A stretch of 31,901 bases of DNA from Chara braunii (taxonomy: Eukaryota; Streptophyta; Charophyceae; Charales; Characeae), in assembly GCA_003427395.1 (NCBI GenBank), contig BFEA01000850.1, positions 439,247-471,147 of the forward strand, in the 5' to 3' direction. This document shows, piece after piece, positions 19,338-29,192 of the stretch. The stretch's first letter is position 1. Each line of letters opens with the position of its first letter. Under the pieces are notes generated by a model. It did no database searches and was not told the origin of the DNA. It saw only the letters and a program-made list of their open reading frames with translations. The position numbers and the translations under genes are program-made.

Positions 19338-19430
19338 GTAAGCTAAGCTGGATGATGCTTCCAGCACATGGTTCTATCGGGGCATTGTGAGGTTTCCCGC
19401 CCTCGATTCTCAAATAATAAAAGCATGCTG
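19338..19430 (+). repeat. LINE-like 3' tail, second copy
   Basis: TAAGCTAAGCTGG(A)TGATGCT, then ATCGGGG and ATTGTGAGG, and an AATAAA (19416-19421) parallel the LINE end at 10475-10560. A G-run of about 16 (19439-19454) follows. It marks the 3' end of a second element, the rest of which I cannot read. Confidence 0.55.
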
Positions 19431-19744
19431 TTTTATGGGGGGGGGGGGGGGGGAGAATTGGTTGGGCCTTTCTTTAAAAAAAGAGAGAATTGCATCTGTA
19501 CCCACTTAAAGATGGGAATACCCTCTATACCCAGTCCCAGCACCAACTTGAATGTATACCCGGAAAACGGCCGGTGGAACTTTTTTGCATGCCCAGTACT
19601 GAGGTGGACCCAGGTTGGTACCGCAAAATTGTGGTTATAACCAACTATGGGAATGCACAAATTATGGACATACCCAGGCAAACTTATAGGCATACCTGGG
19701 ACTGAGGTGGACCAGCAAAATTACTGATATATCCTACTACCGGA

Positions 19745-20210
19745 TGGCACCCAAGGAATCCTTCCCCCCCTATCCCCCTTCACCTGCTTTAACCCCCTCA
19801 CAAGCACCAAGGAGTCTGAAGTAGGGGTGTTTAGGAACTGCAGTGGGAGGCCAGGGTTTAGGGGTTATAAGCGTTAGGAATCAGGAGCCTGAAGAATTAG
19901 CACAAGGATAAGAGATGTAGAGTCTGGGGCCCCAGGATAGGGTGAAGAGTTGCTGAAGTAATCTACATACAACCTATAGGGTATGGGCACACGAGGAATC
20001 CTCCCCCCCCTATCCCCCTTCACCTGCTTTAACCCCCTCACAAGCACTAAGGAGTCTGAAGTAGGGGTGTTTAGGAACTGCAGTGGGAGGCCAGGGTTTA
20101 GGGGTTATAAGCATTAGGAATCAGGAGCCTGAAGAATTAGCACAAGGATAATAGATGTAGAGTCTAGGGCCCCTGGATGGGGTGAAGAGTTGCTGAAGTA
20201 ATCTACATAC
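19745..20210 (+). repeat. 240-bp tandem duplication (two units)
   Basis: Units at 19745-19970 and 19985-20210 are about 95% identical and exactly 240 bases apart. They share CTTCACCTGCTTTAACCCCC at the start and GAAGTAATCTACATAC at the end. A recent local duplication is likely. No coding sense is evident. Confidence 0.92.
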
Positions 20211-20702
20211 TCTGATGCGAAAAGGGACGCTGGACCTGGTTTCCAGCAGGTGTTGCTCCCCGCCAAAAGATTAGAGCTAGGAGATGGACTGCTACTGGTG
20301 GGGGCTCGTATGCCACCACTAGCAATAGCAACTGTGTTGCCAAAAAAAAAAATCTAGCGGAAAACTTGAGTACATTCAATTTCAACCCATGGCGCACCAT
20401 AGAGACCACCTGCGAAAAACTGCCAATGGAACACTTCAAAATTGATAAGAGACTGAATAATTTTATCCCAGCCCATTGACCCCAAGCTGAGGATCTAAGC
20501 CCCCCATTAACCACCCCCCCCCAAAAAAAACAAAAAGGGGAAACAGTGGTTGTGGCACACTTTTGGTTTGAAATAGGCAACAAAAGACAAAGTGGTGTCG
20601 GTGTTGTCATGATGCGAGTTCCGAAATGCGCAAGTTTTAATTTAGCGGGAGGGGGTCTAAAACTGCGCCAGTTGTTCATTGCCGCCGAATTTGTCGGCGG
20701 TG
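20211..20702. other. Unassigned; 174-residue minus-strand open frame not supported as a gene
   Basis: A minus-strand frame overlaps this interval but shows no domain, starts in the flank of the PLE repeat and ends in the tandem duplication. I regard it as chance. Confidence 0.4.
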
Positions 20703-21193
20703 GCAGTAGAGAATAATTTTTTTGCAAATGACAAAATCACACACACAAAGCCAACTTGAAAGAGGGTGAAAAAAGGAAAATGCAGAAAGGATAAAAACGA
20801 GGATAGAAAAAAAGTCCCCCGAGCGCATCAACTCGATATATTGCAATAAACTCAAAATGTAAACATGGTGAGAAACACCATAGAATGGTGAGAACCACAT
20901 AGCATGAAGCACAACTGGCACCAAACCCAACAACTGTTTTGGCCGGCATGCCAGAACCAACCATCCTCAGGGGTCGCGCTGGGTGTGAATATACAGATGA
21001 AAGGAAACTACTTATAGTTCTAAGTATTGACACCAATCCTATCGGAGTACCCCAGGAAAAAACAATGCTACGGGCCATAAGGGACGGTGCTTTGTTTCAC
21101 CAGTTTTTCCAACGCGTCAAGCAGTGAACCCATGGGGCCCAGGTCCCACCAATTTTGTCATTGAAGTGAATAACGACCTCATCAAAGAAAAGG
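20703..21193 (-). repeat. Direct repeat / pseudo-LTR, 3' copy
   Basis: The sequence is about 85-90% identical by eye to 28700-29192 in the same orientation, with shared words such as GGTGAGAAACACCATAGAAT and CTACTTATAGTT. It lies directly downstream of the RT on the minus strand. Beyond 21193 it continues as RT-side sequence not seen in the other copy, because that copy is cut there by another insertion. Confidence 0.8.
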
Positions 21194-21501
21194 CCCGAAA
21201 AACTGCTTTTGCGCAATTCAACCTCATACTGTAAGTACACCCCACTTCTAACCCCGACAAAGTGCTCATAGAATATGCTCTATGAAGATGAGAAGAAATA
21301 ACGATGAACTTTTGTTTTCTGCTACAAAAATAAATAAAATCTTGCAAGTTTTGATATATCAAATCCTCACCACCCAAGAGAAATTCCTGATTCTTATATA
21401 GTGCTTGACAAAAAATCCCTGTAGGTTGCTTACCAATAAACAACGTACAACCAAGATACGGTCACTCATCCATCTGGCTGATCCGTTCTAAAGTCAAATG
21501 T

Positions 21502-22650
21502 TCATTGTACAGACTTGAAGTTCTCGTTGTCAACCCGAATTGTCACGAACAGGGAAACATCATCTATCAACCTACAACCTCTCACCAATTTGGTGTCATT
21601 ACCCAATCCTTGTAAAAAAACAGACTCGTTATGCATACACGTGAGGCATGTGAGTTCAGGGCTCGAGGCCTTACCCATGGGAATTCCTATAACGACCTTG
21701 CCCATAGCCTATATATAAGTATTATTTAGGTCAAAAACAATAAAACGAATAAGCAAGGAAAACCTAACCGTTTTGTACCTGGACTCACTGATAGGAATAC
21801 AACAAAACCGAACACGTTTCTTTCCGGTACAGTACAAAAACTTAAAATATCATTTTTCCCTCAACATACTGATTGTCCATTTAACAGCGGAAATGATTAC
21901 GGGATGGGGAAGTTGACATACTATTTCTTTAACATCATAAGTACGCCCTAATATTTTTTTATCAACAACAACTTTTTGTTTTCATCATCAAGAAAGGAAG
22001 GTAGCATCTGCGTACTGCTAAGATTAAAATGACTCACCTTAGGAACTCTTATAATTATCTCGTTAATACAGGCTGATGTAATGAGAGCGATTTTTCGTGT
22101 AGGTTGTGAACAAGACGAACAAATAGGCCACCATTTATAAACATCCTTATGCTTAGGTAATACGTAAGAACGCCCCAACTTCCTCCCTCTTGCCCACGGG
22201 GACAACTGCGCCAACTTACTATTCCTATACACCTTAGCACACTCAGACAACACAATATCTTAATCAACTTTGATAACTACCAGACCCTGATTGTCAACAA
22301 ACAACTTGCGCAGTTTTTTTTCGTATAACGAAGGGCAACAAATATATGTGTCCCCCATATTATGGTCAAGAGGGCACAAAACCAATCCTTGAAGAGAATC
22401 TTTCCATCGTTATACACATTTTGAAGAAAGATAAGGGTTGGGCATGACAATTTACGAACACAGTCGGTGGAATCCAAATAGGAGACCAAAACATTCTGGC
22501 GAAAGAAATCGGTGAGGGAAAAGTTAATTTGGTTACAAAGGTTAGAAATATTAATACGATAATTGAGAAGAACAATATTTTTGGAGTTACGAACTTAGAA
22601 AGGGACAAAATCAACCTGGTTAAAACAAAATGAAATATCAAAAAAAAAAA
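21502..22650 (-). pseudogene. PLE reverse transcriptase, broken
   Basis: Read on the minus strand in fragments: SYLDSTDCVRKLSCP and GLVVIKVD-like segments (22489-22270), SYVLPKHKDVYKWWPICSS (fingers motif, about 22164-22122), TYDVKEI with the motif A Asp at 21936-21934, RFIVFDLNNTYI, GIPMGKASSPELTCLTCMHN (motif B, 21690-21640) and RLIDDVSLFV (motif C, Asp pair 21564-21559). The RxIDD form in place of YxDD fits the PLE/telomerase branch. The extra segment between motifs A and B is long. Known damage: frameshift at the T run 21954-21960, TGA at 21852-21850 and TAG at 21711-21709. RT copies element RNA primed at the nick. Confidence 0.85.
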
Positions 22651-23134
22651 TTCATCGAATTAACTAATCATTCTATAGCAAAATTAGATTTTAAATGTCA
22701 AAATTTTATTCCATCTTGAAAAATATAACTCCAATTTTAAATTTTTTGTCTTACTTGAAAACTTTCATTCCAAGAATGGGGTATCCCTTCTTATTTGAAT
22801 CGGATCCTAGAGATTGAATGCAAGTCTGGATAAGTTCATTAAATATTTTAATTGGACTGTTATTCTAAGTAAGGATTTTTAGTCATAAATTGGACAATCC
22901 AATCTAAATAATAAAATATTTGTTGTAGTAGAATGAAAGTTAAATTAAAACATTTTATAAATTCGTCCAGACTTTCATTCCATCTTGAACAATTAGATGT
23001 AGTTGGAAGGAAAAATTCATATTTAGACGGGAACTTATCAAATAAAACCGGAAATTTTTGAATTGGACGAACATTGGAATGATAATTTATATAAATATGA
23101 TAATTTTTTTTTTTATGGAATGTTTTTTCAACTT
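22651..23134. other. A/T-rich stretch between CxC linker and RT
   Basis: This is markedly A/T-rich, with repeated ATTCCA and AATTGGA words and ACTTTCATTCCATCTTGAA repeated near 22710 and 22971. It has no PLE coding similarity that I can read, so it may be a separate A/T-rich insertion splitting the linker from the RT. Confidence 0.45.
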
Positions 23135-23431
23135 TCATTTCTCGTGGGAATTTTTCTGTTGATGTTCATTAATACGAGGGAATTCATTGTCGAACCTATC
23201 ACATACACATGCTAAATCCGATCTACGCGCATGAGCTCTATAATTATAAACAAGATCCCCCACAAACTTATCCTTGGTCCATACAAGCCTAAAACGTCGA
23301 CACACCAGTTCCAGATATCCAGAAGGAAGATTGACATTGCGTATTGCCTTTCGACATAGCTCATGAATTTTTCCTTTTACCCGAGCTTCAAGTTCATCAA
23401 ACCTTAACCTAACCACTAATTTTGTCGACAA
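23135..23431 (-). pseudogene. PLE linker domain with CxC motif
   Basis: The frame encodes a basic, helix-rich segment (RRFRLVWTKDKFVGDLVYNY) and then RRSDLACVCDRFDNEFPRIN. The two Cys codons are at 23209-23207 and 23203-23201, giving Cys-Val-Cys. A CxC motif in a short domain between an N-terminal GIY-YIG and the RT is the stated signature of the Naiad/Chlamys PLE clade. The motif is intact here though the flanks are decayed. Confidence 0.75.
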
Positions 23432-23924
23432 ACAAACATTAAATCTTCGTCGACAAGCTTGAGAGTAGATCGTGACTTTTCCCCGAAAGTGAGAAAGTTT
23501 ATGGACAGTAATTATGACTCCATTCTTAAACCATTCACGACATTTTTTGGGAAGACTGATAAGGAGATTGTTAGCGGAATGATGAATGATCCAAAAAGAT
23601 GTTTAACAAGCTTATAATTGTCAAGAAAGGAACCACCAAAAGTTACAGTAATATTGAAGAGAGTTGTCAGATGGGAGTCAAAGATTTTTTGGAGTACGAA
23701 AATAAAGCTAACAGAAGTGAAACCTTAGTATTGGGGGAGTAAGAGGGCAAGGAGACAACATAATTGAAAGAGGAAGTAGAGAAGAAAATAGAAGGTGGGG
23801 AAAGGGCAGTCAAAGAAGGCAGATCGGTTAGGTTGGAGTTACAAAAGTCAAGAGAGGTCCAAGATAAGAAGCATGAAACAAATAAAAAAAAATTCTGAAT
23901 TATCACTGGAAGACGGCGGGGCAA
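23432..23924. other. Degraded PLE sequence between nuclease and CxC linker
   Basis: No clear motif can be read. It should correspond to the linker between the nuclease and the CxC domain. Purine-rich words near 23700-23880 suggest mutation or a small insertion. Confidence 0.4.
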
Positions 23925-24428
23925 TCATACTAATCGTTCTTTTTTGCCCGGACGACCTTTATGTTTAATGTGTCTATGCCTATGGGAAAAATTCAGAGGT
24001 GGATCGAAGGAACGAATGAAGAATTTCTCAAATTTCAACAGATCATCCTCATAAGTCGCGAAGATAGGAATAGCAACATAACCATCCAAACTAACACGTC
24101 CAAGCCATCGATTAAGCTTCCTATTTGCTCTTACCCTACCTGACGATAAGGTTGAAGCAGCATGCTTTTTCCATCGAAAGCCCACTGTCCTAGAAGTACA
24201 ACCGATATACACGTGACGGTGTCAATGCGAAAGGAGAACGTAAACTACCGGACCCGGGCAACGTATAAAGTTGTAATTAACATTAATTAGAAGCGAAAGG
24301 AGATGATGAAACTTGCTACCCCAGCGAATCTTCCCAGAGATAATTAAAAGAATAATAAGCAGACGAAACACATAAGTTACATCCTTAGTGAGTAGAGAAC
24401 CTCGATAATCGTGATAGAACAAAGTCAA
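23925..24428 (-). pseudogene. PLE GIY-YIG endonuclease domain, interrupted by TGA
   Basis: The GIY-like strand is VVYVLLSH (ending at 24225). The second motif is VYIGCTSRTVGFRWKKH (from 24212) with the catalytic-type Arg, the Glu is in LLKFEKFFIRSFDPPLNFS, and the Asn of PPLN completes the domain. Both halves are in one frame separated by a single TGA codon (24224-24222) and three codons. GIY-YIG enzymes nick DNA; in PLEs this primes reverse transcription. The Cys/His finger (CCHH) seen in canonical PLE nucleases is not visible, matching Chlamys. Downstream HRHRHIKHKGRPGKKERL is a basic tail. Confidence 0.88.
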
Positions 24429-24461
24429 ACTCCATAGATAAGATGTGCTGAGGGAGCCTCC

Positions 24462-24926
24462 TCACTCGTCATGAATGTCTTCCATGGAGGTGACATAGTC
24501 GTTTTGTTGTTCGTCATCATCTTGGATATCCTTCATCCTTAGCCACTCATCATAATTTCGTCGTGTGCGAATCTTGACAACATCAATTTTCGCCTGATCA
24601 AGCTTTATGTATGTAATACCTTCCTCTTTAGAAAGCTTTTCAATATTGGCCTTCGTTCCTGCTCGAATCTTCTTCATCCTTTTCTCCCGGAAGTTTTTTA
24701 GACTTGCTTCTCCAAGTCATGGGTCACGTCAATAAAGGATTGACTCTTCTCTCCGGCCTTATTGTATGCGTCCTTCTCACCGTCGGATTCGATCTCCACG
24801 ACGTTCATGGTTCTCTTCAAGTTCCTCGGGGTGGATTTCCTAAAGACAGGCTTGCGAACAGATTGCCGATATTAAGATGCTCCCATCCTGGCCATCCATT
24901 CCTTAAGTCTTAAGAACCTCTGCTTC
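24462..24926 (-). pseudogene. PLE SAP-like DNA-binding segment
   Basis: After the coiled coil the minus-strand frame continues through several stops (KTSGRKRMKKIRAG) to IEKLSKEEGITYIKLDQAKI and IRTRRNYDEWL. The pattern L..L..eeGi.Y.kl..ak.d...iR resembles the helix-turn-helix of SAP/HeH motifs that bind DNA. An acidic stretch (DIQDDDEQQND) ends it. It sits just before the nuclease, so it may help target site choice. The SAP similarity is by pattern only. Confidence 0.55.
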
Positions 24927-25881
24927 TCAGAGGGTCATTTCCTTTTGTGCCAAGACATCGTGGTATGCCTTGTGCAATCCTTCCAAATATTTATGAGTGT
25001 ACATGGCTTCCCCAATCTTCATCTTGCATCGAAACGGTTCTTCAGCAGGGCTCTTCTCAGTCACCGGCGTGCTACCTCGCTTGCCTTCATTACGCAGGAG
25101 CGTAACTTCTTCACGCAAAACCTTGAATTCGTTTCGAAGGTGAGTATTCTCCACCTTCAAATTGGCCACTTCGGAATTCTTCACCTCCAACGCCTTACAA
25201 AAACCACTCAACTCACCAATCTGCAACCTAAGGGCAAATAGATCATAATTGCCTTGTTGGACCCCCTTTGCTTTCTCCTTTAGTTCCTCAATCTCCCTTC
25301 GCAAGTGTTGTTCCTCATTCCCTACATCCTGTGTTTTTTGTAAAGTTTTTTTTCCTATTCTCAACGAATCGCAACTAGAGGAAGTCAAACTTCCCGCACA
25401 TTTGAACTTTAACTCATCAATCTCTCTCCTCAATCTACTAACCTCAGATTCTTCATCACCCGGTAGATCAACTTTCCTTCCCAAAACTGATTCACAAACT
25501 ACTTTCATATTGAACCTAACTATCTGTCCCAACTTCGCCTCTTGTAACTCTCTTACTTTCTTTGCCTCCACACGCTTTTCCTCTTCCGCTTGCAGACTTT
25601 TCTTTTCCTCCTCCAACGATACGAGTTTTGCTACTTCCCTCTCACATTGATCCCGCTCCTCGGCTTGCTCGTGCAACAAACTATAGATCTTGCCGAACTT
25701 GTCATCTTGATCTCGATCTCTGGATCCGCCATTCCAAGATCTTGACTAGCGATGACCATTGTTGTAACCCCCATTGTAGTTCCCCCCGCTATAGTTATTA
25801 CATGCACCATTCAAATAACTGTTGCCAACACCATAACTCCTAGTATTCTTCGGAGCTTGATCAGAGACGATGGCGTTCGAT
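24927..25881 (-). pseudogene. PLE N-terminal region: Gly/Asn-rich segment and coiled coil
   Basis: The minus-strand frame opens at the insertion boundary (25881) with TSNAIVSDQAPKNTRSYG and a Gly/Asn/Tyr-rich run (YSGGNYNGGYNNG). After one TAG it continues as a 250-residue open frame rich in Glu, Lys and Leu with clear heptads (LRREIEELKEKAKG; LRNEFKVLREEVTLLRNEG). A long coiled coil suggests multimerisation of the element RNP. This is the longest intact open stretch of the PLE. From memory, near-identical coiled-coil proteins are common in Chara, which is not verified here. Confidence 0.7.
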
Positions 25882-25885
25882 GTAC
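25882..25885. other. Target-site duplication GTAC, left
   Basis: GTAC directly precedes TGTAATGCCC and is repeated after the other end of the insertion at 28174-28177. Confidence 0.75.
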
Positions 25886-28173
25886 TGTAATGCCCAACCT
25901 CACGCCCGACGCGACTTCCTGATTGGAGTGTGAGTGGGCCTGGAACTGCGAAAGGGGGTGTGCCAAGGATTTTAGGAAAGTGGGGGTGGAGTCCCAAGTC
26001 GGAACTGAGATCTCCTGTTGCAAGCTCCGGGATTCGAATGCAGGAGGATAGGCGTAGATTGGAGTTATGTTTTGTGCTTCGGGAAACAGAGTTACCACCT
26101 CTGTTGGTTTCGTCGTCTGGGTCGGGGTCGTATCTGGTGCACCGTCGGGACGATATGGCTATCCAGTTGGCTGGTCACCTGCCGACGTCGAACGTCGCAA
26201 GTCTCCGAATCTGACGTGGTCGGCCTCAATCGAAGGTTGTGCGCCCGTTGTTCTTCCTCAGAGCAAGTTTGTCGGATGAAGCCGGAGACTCGGTACTCGT
26301 GGTCCTGCAGACACTCTGAACACAGGGGTTGGGGCAGTAAGGAGCGATTGCGAGCCGGGGGACAATGGTTAGGGAGTGATAGGATAGGATGCGGTGATAG
26401 GGAGGGAATTCGGTCCCCAAGATAACGACTCCGGGTTCTGTGACGACGTGACACGTGTATGGGCTAGAGTAGCTAGGGAGATGGGGGATACGTCCCAAGG
26501 CTTGATCGAGGTAACACTCACAAACACGCTCATTCCCGGTTAAGTAAGGGAAATTCGGGGGTTCCGCCTTCGATCGTGTGACGAGCAGGAGTGTTCCCAA
26601 TATTCCTGGAATTCCCGGTCTCTCAAACACTCGTGGTCAGTGACACGAAAAAGGATTTCGAAATTCATACTGTAAGATGGGCAGAAATTCAGACATTAAG
26701 GAAGTAGACCGAGTAGAGATTTTGCAAACATGTGTATACGTAGCGGCCTTCCTTGGTTGGGCCTACACGTGCGTGCACATGACCTGTCCTTCGGTTAGAG
26801 GGGTGAAGGCGAGTGGCTCACGAGATGGATAATCCTACAGTGAAACGAACATCTAATCGTCTAGCATGCTTTTTCTAATACAAACAGAATCACAATGTAT
26901 CACACCAAACATTTGTGCGTCTAGCTTCACGCACACACACACAAACAGAAGGAATCAGGGATCGTTATGTAACAATTCTTTGCCAACAACCCGAACATCA
27001 CACAAGACTCAATCACAGGTGACCAACCAATCAGATTTGCCAATTCAAAAAGAAAGAGAGGGAGGGTGGGGGAAGACAACCATACATCAGTCTGTGAGAA
27101 GAAACAAAGGAAAAATTCGAGTTGCCGATCCAAAAAACGACAAGGGCGATGCGCGCCGAATATCGAAATTGCTTAGAGGGATGGAAGAGAAAAAATCACC
27201 ACAACATACCTCGTCTCTCACTCTCACTCTCTCTCTTCACAGCATCCCGATGCGGGCAGTCAATCGCCTCACACCCACACAAAGTTGTCACCCTGCTTAG
27301 TCCGAGCATGCAAGTCAGGTTCGCCCGTGCGCCACAGTCCGTTGCGGCCCTTTGTCAACCCCGCATGCCCATCACCAGCTCGTTGAATCGCCCAACTCTC
27401 CACTCACCTTCCAACTCTTGCTCGTTAGCCGATCCTCTCAACAACACTAACTCCAAAATTCTTAGAGAGAAAGTTAATTGTGCTTGCGAAATTTATAGTA
27501 TGCATGCGTGCTCGCAATGCCCGGGGTTGTGTCTGAGTGGGAAGGAAGAAGAAGGAAGTGCCTACGGATGCATGGCCAGACCGAGGCATGGGGGACGTAG
27601 CCTCACTCCACACATCGATCCGGTCATGCATGCGTTCAGGCCAATAGGACAGGGGAAGAAGTATGCGCGCACATGGGCGCAAAAAAAAAAATCAATTATG
27701 CCCGTCAAAACAAATATTAAAGTTACACGCAAGGATAAAGGCACATAAACGTCAGAGCACAGATCCTGACGCGGCAAAGGGTGCGCAAGCAAAAAGCGCC
27801 GTGCAACAAAAATTGAGATGCGCCTAAATTCCTAATCTAAATCCTAATTGCAAAAAGAAATTCCGAACGAAGCAAATTTCGAGAGCCCACGGGGGCTCAA
27901 CATTAGTTAAAAATTTAAAACGATTTTTCCACCCGACGACCTCGCCAAAATTCCCATTTTCCTCAGCAGAACAAGAAAGAAGCTACAACAACAGTTATCC
28001 TTCGCGGTTGCTGGGGCGCAATGAACTACCAATCGCCCTGTGAATATCCTGGCCTTGATTCCAAAAAACAAGAAAAGCAAGGGCACCCATGCAATCCAAC
28101 GAGCCATCCCGATTCAACCCCTGAAGTAGCCCTACACAGAAAATCGCACGGTTGCAGAACACAGTTTGTCACA
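25886..28173 (-). mobile_element. 2288-bp LTR-like insertion in the PLE (TG...CA ends, GTAC duplication)
   Basis: On the minus strand it runs from TGTGACAAAC (28173) to GGGCATTACA (25886), flanked by GTAC on both sides. Excising it with one GTAC joins the PLE frame exactly (PAPSQGTST then SNAIVSDQ). TG...CA ends with a 4-bp duplication fit an LTR retrotransposon, here perhaps a solo LTR. A TATA box (TATAAAT, 27497-27491) lies about 680 bases from its start. No RT or other coding domain is readable, so it could also be a non-autonomous element. A second copy starts at 29193. Confidence 0.8.
27491..27497 (-). promoter_or_regulatory. TATA box of the LTR-like element
   Basis: TATAAAT preceded by GCATGCAT on the minus strand; the same arrangement occurs at 29945 in the second copy. 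Conservation between diverged copies supports a real promoter element. Confidence 0.5.
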
Positions 28174-28421
28174 GTACTAGTCCCCTGCGACGGTGCAGGA
28201 ACGATACCACCATTCGAAGATGAAGAGTTAGAAGAAATCGGCAGATCACCTCTAATACTAGCTGCCATCTCAGTGCCATTCAGCAAATTCCGAAAGGGAC
28301 ACTTCCGGATGAAGTGCCCTGAAAGTTGGCAAAAATGACAGACCGAACGTCTAAAATTGATAAGTAATGAATAATATACAAATTCTAATTTTGATAAAAT
28401 TAAAATTTGTATATTATTCAT
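28174..28421 (-). pseudogene. PLE 5' coding region with CCHC zinc knuckle
   Basis: The frame encodes CHFCQLSGHFIRKC (28340-28299), a perfect CX2CX4HX4C knuckle, then LNGTEMAAS and a Ser/Asn-rich stretch ending in IVPAPSQGTST at the insertion point. Beyond the 2288-bp insertion the same frame resumes at 25881. Zinc knuckles bind nucleic acid and are usual in gag-like proteins; one at the very N-terminus of a PLE protein is notable. The true start is uncertain because a hairpin element (28354-28434) lies just upstream. Confidence 0.7.
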
Positions 28422-28434
28422 GACTTATCAATTT
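28354..28434. repeat. 81-bp AT-rich foldback with 32-bp arms (possible TA-flanked MITE)
   Basis: The arms at 28353-28384 and 28404-28435 are complementary with one mismatch, with a 19-base loop. TA stands at 28352-28353 and 28435-28436, which would fit a Tc1/mariner-type duplication. It lies upstream of the zinc knuckle on the minus strand. Confidence 0.65.
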
Positions 28435-28699
28435 TATTATTGATATGGTATATATGTACTAAAATTTGTTTTGAACTTCGCACACTGAATAGTAAAATGC
28501 CAAATAGAATACATATTGAGAGGACTAAGCCCGTCCTCAATCCACCAGTGCGCAAATAGTAAAAAAATAACTGAGGTAAGGATAGATGAATAAATAGAAA
28601 GGTAAGTTGACCGAAAATTGTTCGTGAAAGTGCGTTAAGCGAAGAACATAGTCACACAAACTAGGTAAAAATTACCCGTCGGTTGTCTATGTGTTTGTC

Positions 28700-29192
28700 A
28701 CAGTAGAGAAAAATCTTCATGCAAATGACAATAACAAGTGTGAACACTCAAAACCAAAAAGGATGAAAGAAGGAAAGGAGCAGAAAGGAGAAAGACGAGG
28801 ATTGAAAAAAGTCTCCCCGAGCGCATCTGCTTGATATATTGCAATAAGCTCAAAATATAAAGATGGTGAGAAACACCATAGAATGGTGAGAACCACCATA
28901 GCATGAAGCGCAGCAGGCATCAAGCCCGACAACTGTTTCAGCTGGCATGCTAGAACCGGCCATCCTTATGGGTCGCACTGGGTGTGAATATACAGACGAA
29001 AGGAAACTACTTATAGTTGTAAGTATTGACACTAATCCTATCGGAGTACCCTAGGAAAAGACAATGCTACGGCCCAGAAGAGACAGTCCTTTGTTTCATC
29101 AGTTTTTCCAACGCGTCAAGCAGCGGACCCATGGGGCTCAGGTCCCACCAATTTTTTCATTGAAGTGAATAATGGCCTCATCAAAGAAAAGG
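28700..29192 (-). repeat. Direct repeat / pseudo-LTR, 5' copy
   Basis: It matches 20703-21193 in the same orientation. Its edge at 29192 is abrupt: the next base starts TGTGACGAAC of another insertion, so the homology is probably longer than visible. Position upstream of the PLE coding region fits a pseudo-LTR formed by tandem insertion, in which case it would be the 3' end of a second, truncated PLE copy. Confidence 0.7.

Larger units (their letters stand above)
20703..29192 (-). mobile_element. Penelope-like element with N-terminal GIY-YIG (Chlamys-type), nested insertion
   Basis: The minus strand carries, in order, a CCHC knuckle, Gly/Asn-rich segment, coiled coil, SAP-like motif, GIY-YIG nuclease, CxC linker and RT. 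PLEs with the nuclease before the RT and a CxC linker between them were described by Arkhipova and colleagues as the Naiad/Chlamys group; Chlamys occurs in green algae, spike mosses and slime molds. A direct repeat of about 490 bp at both ends (20703-21193, 28700-29192) fits PLE pseudo-LTRs. A 2288-bp element (25886-28173) interrupts the coding region. Numerous stops and shifts make it a fossil. Domain assignment is strong; that all parts are one element is inference. Confidence 0.8.

Noticed and set aside
19745-20210. CRISPR array or satellite array
   Set aside because: Only two 240-bp units exist and there are no short repeats with unique spacers; repeats elsewhere are simple sequence.
24222-24224. 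Selenocysteine codon in the GIY-YIG domain
   Set aside because: Other stops and frameshifts in the same element point to simple decay, and no SECIS-like structure was recognised.
27122-27748. 208-residue plus-strand open frame
   Set aside because: It is antisense within the LTR-like element; the homologous part of the second copy is not conserved as protein in the matching frame beyond short words.
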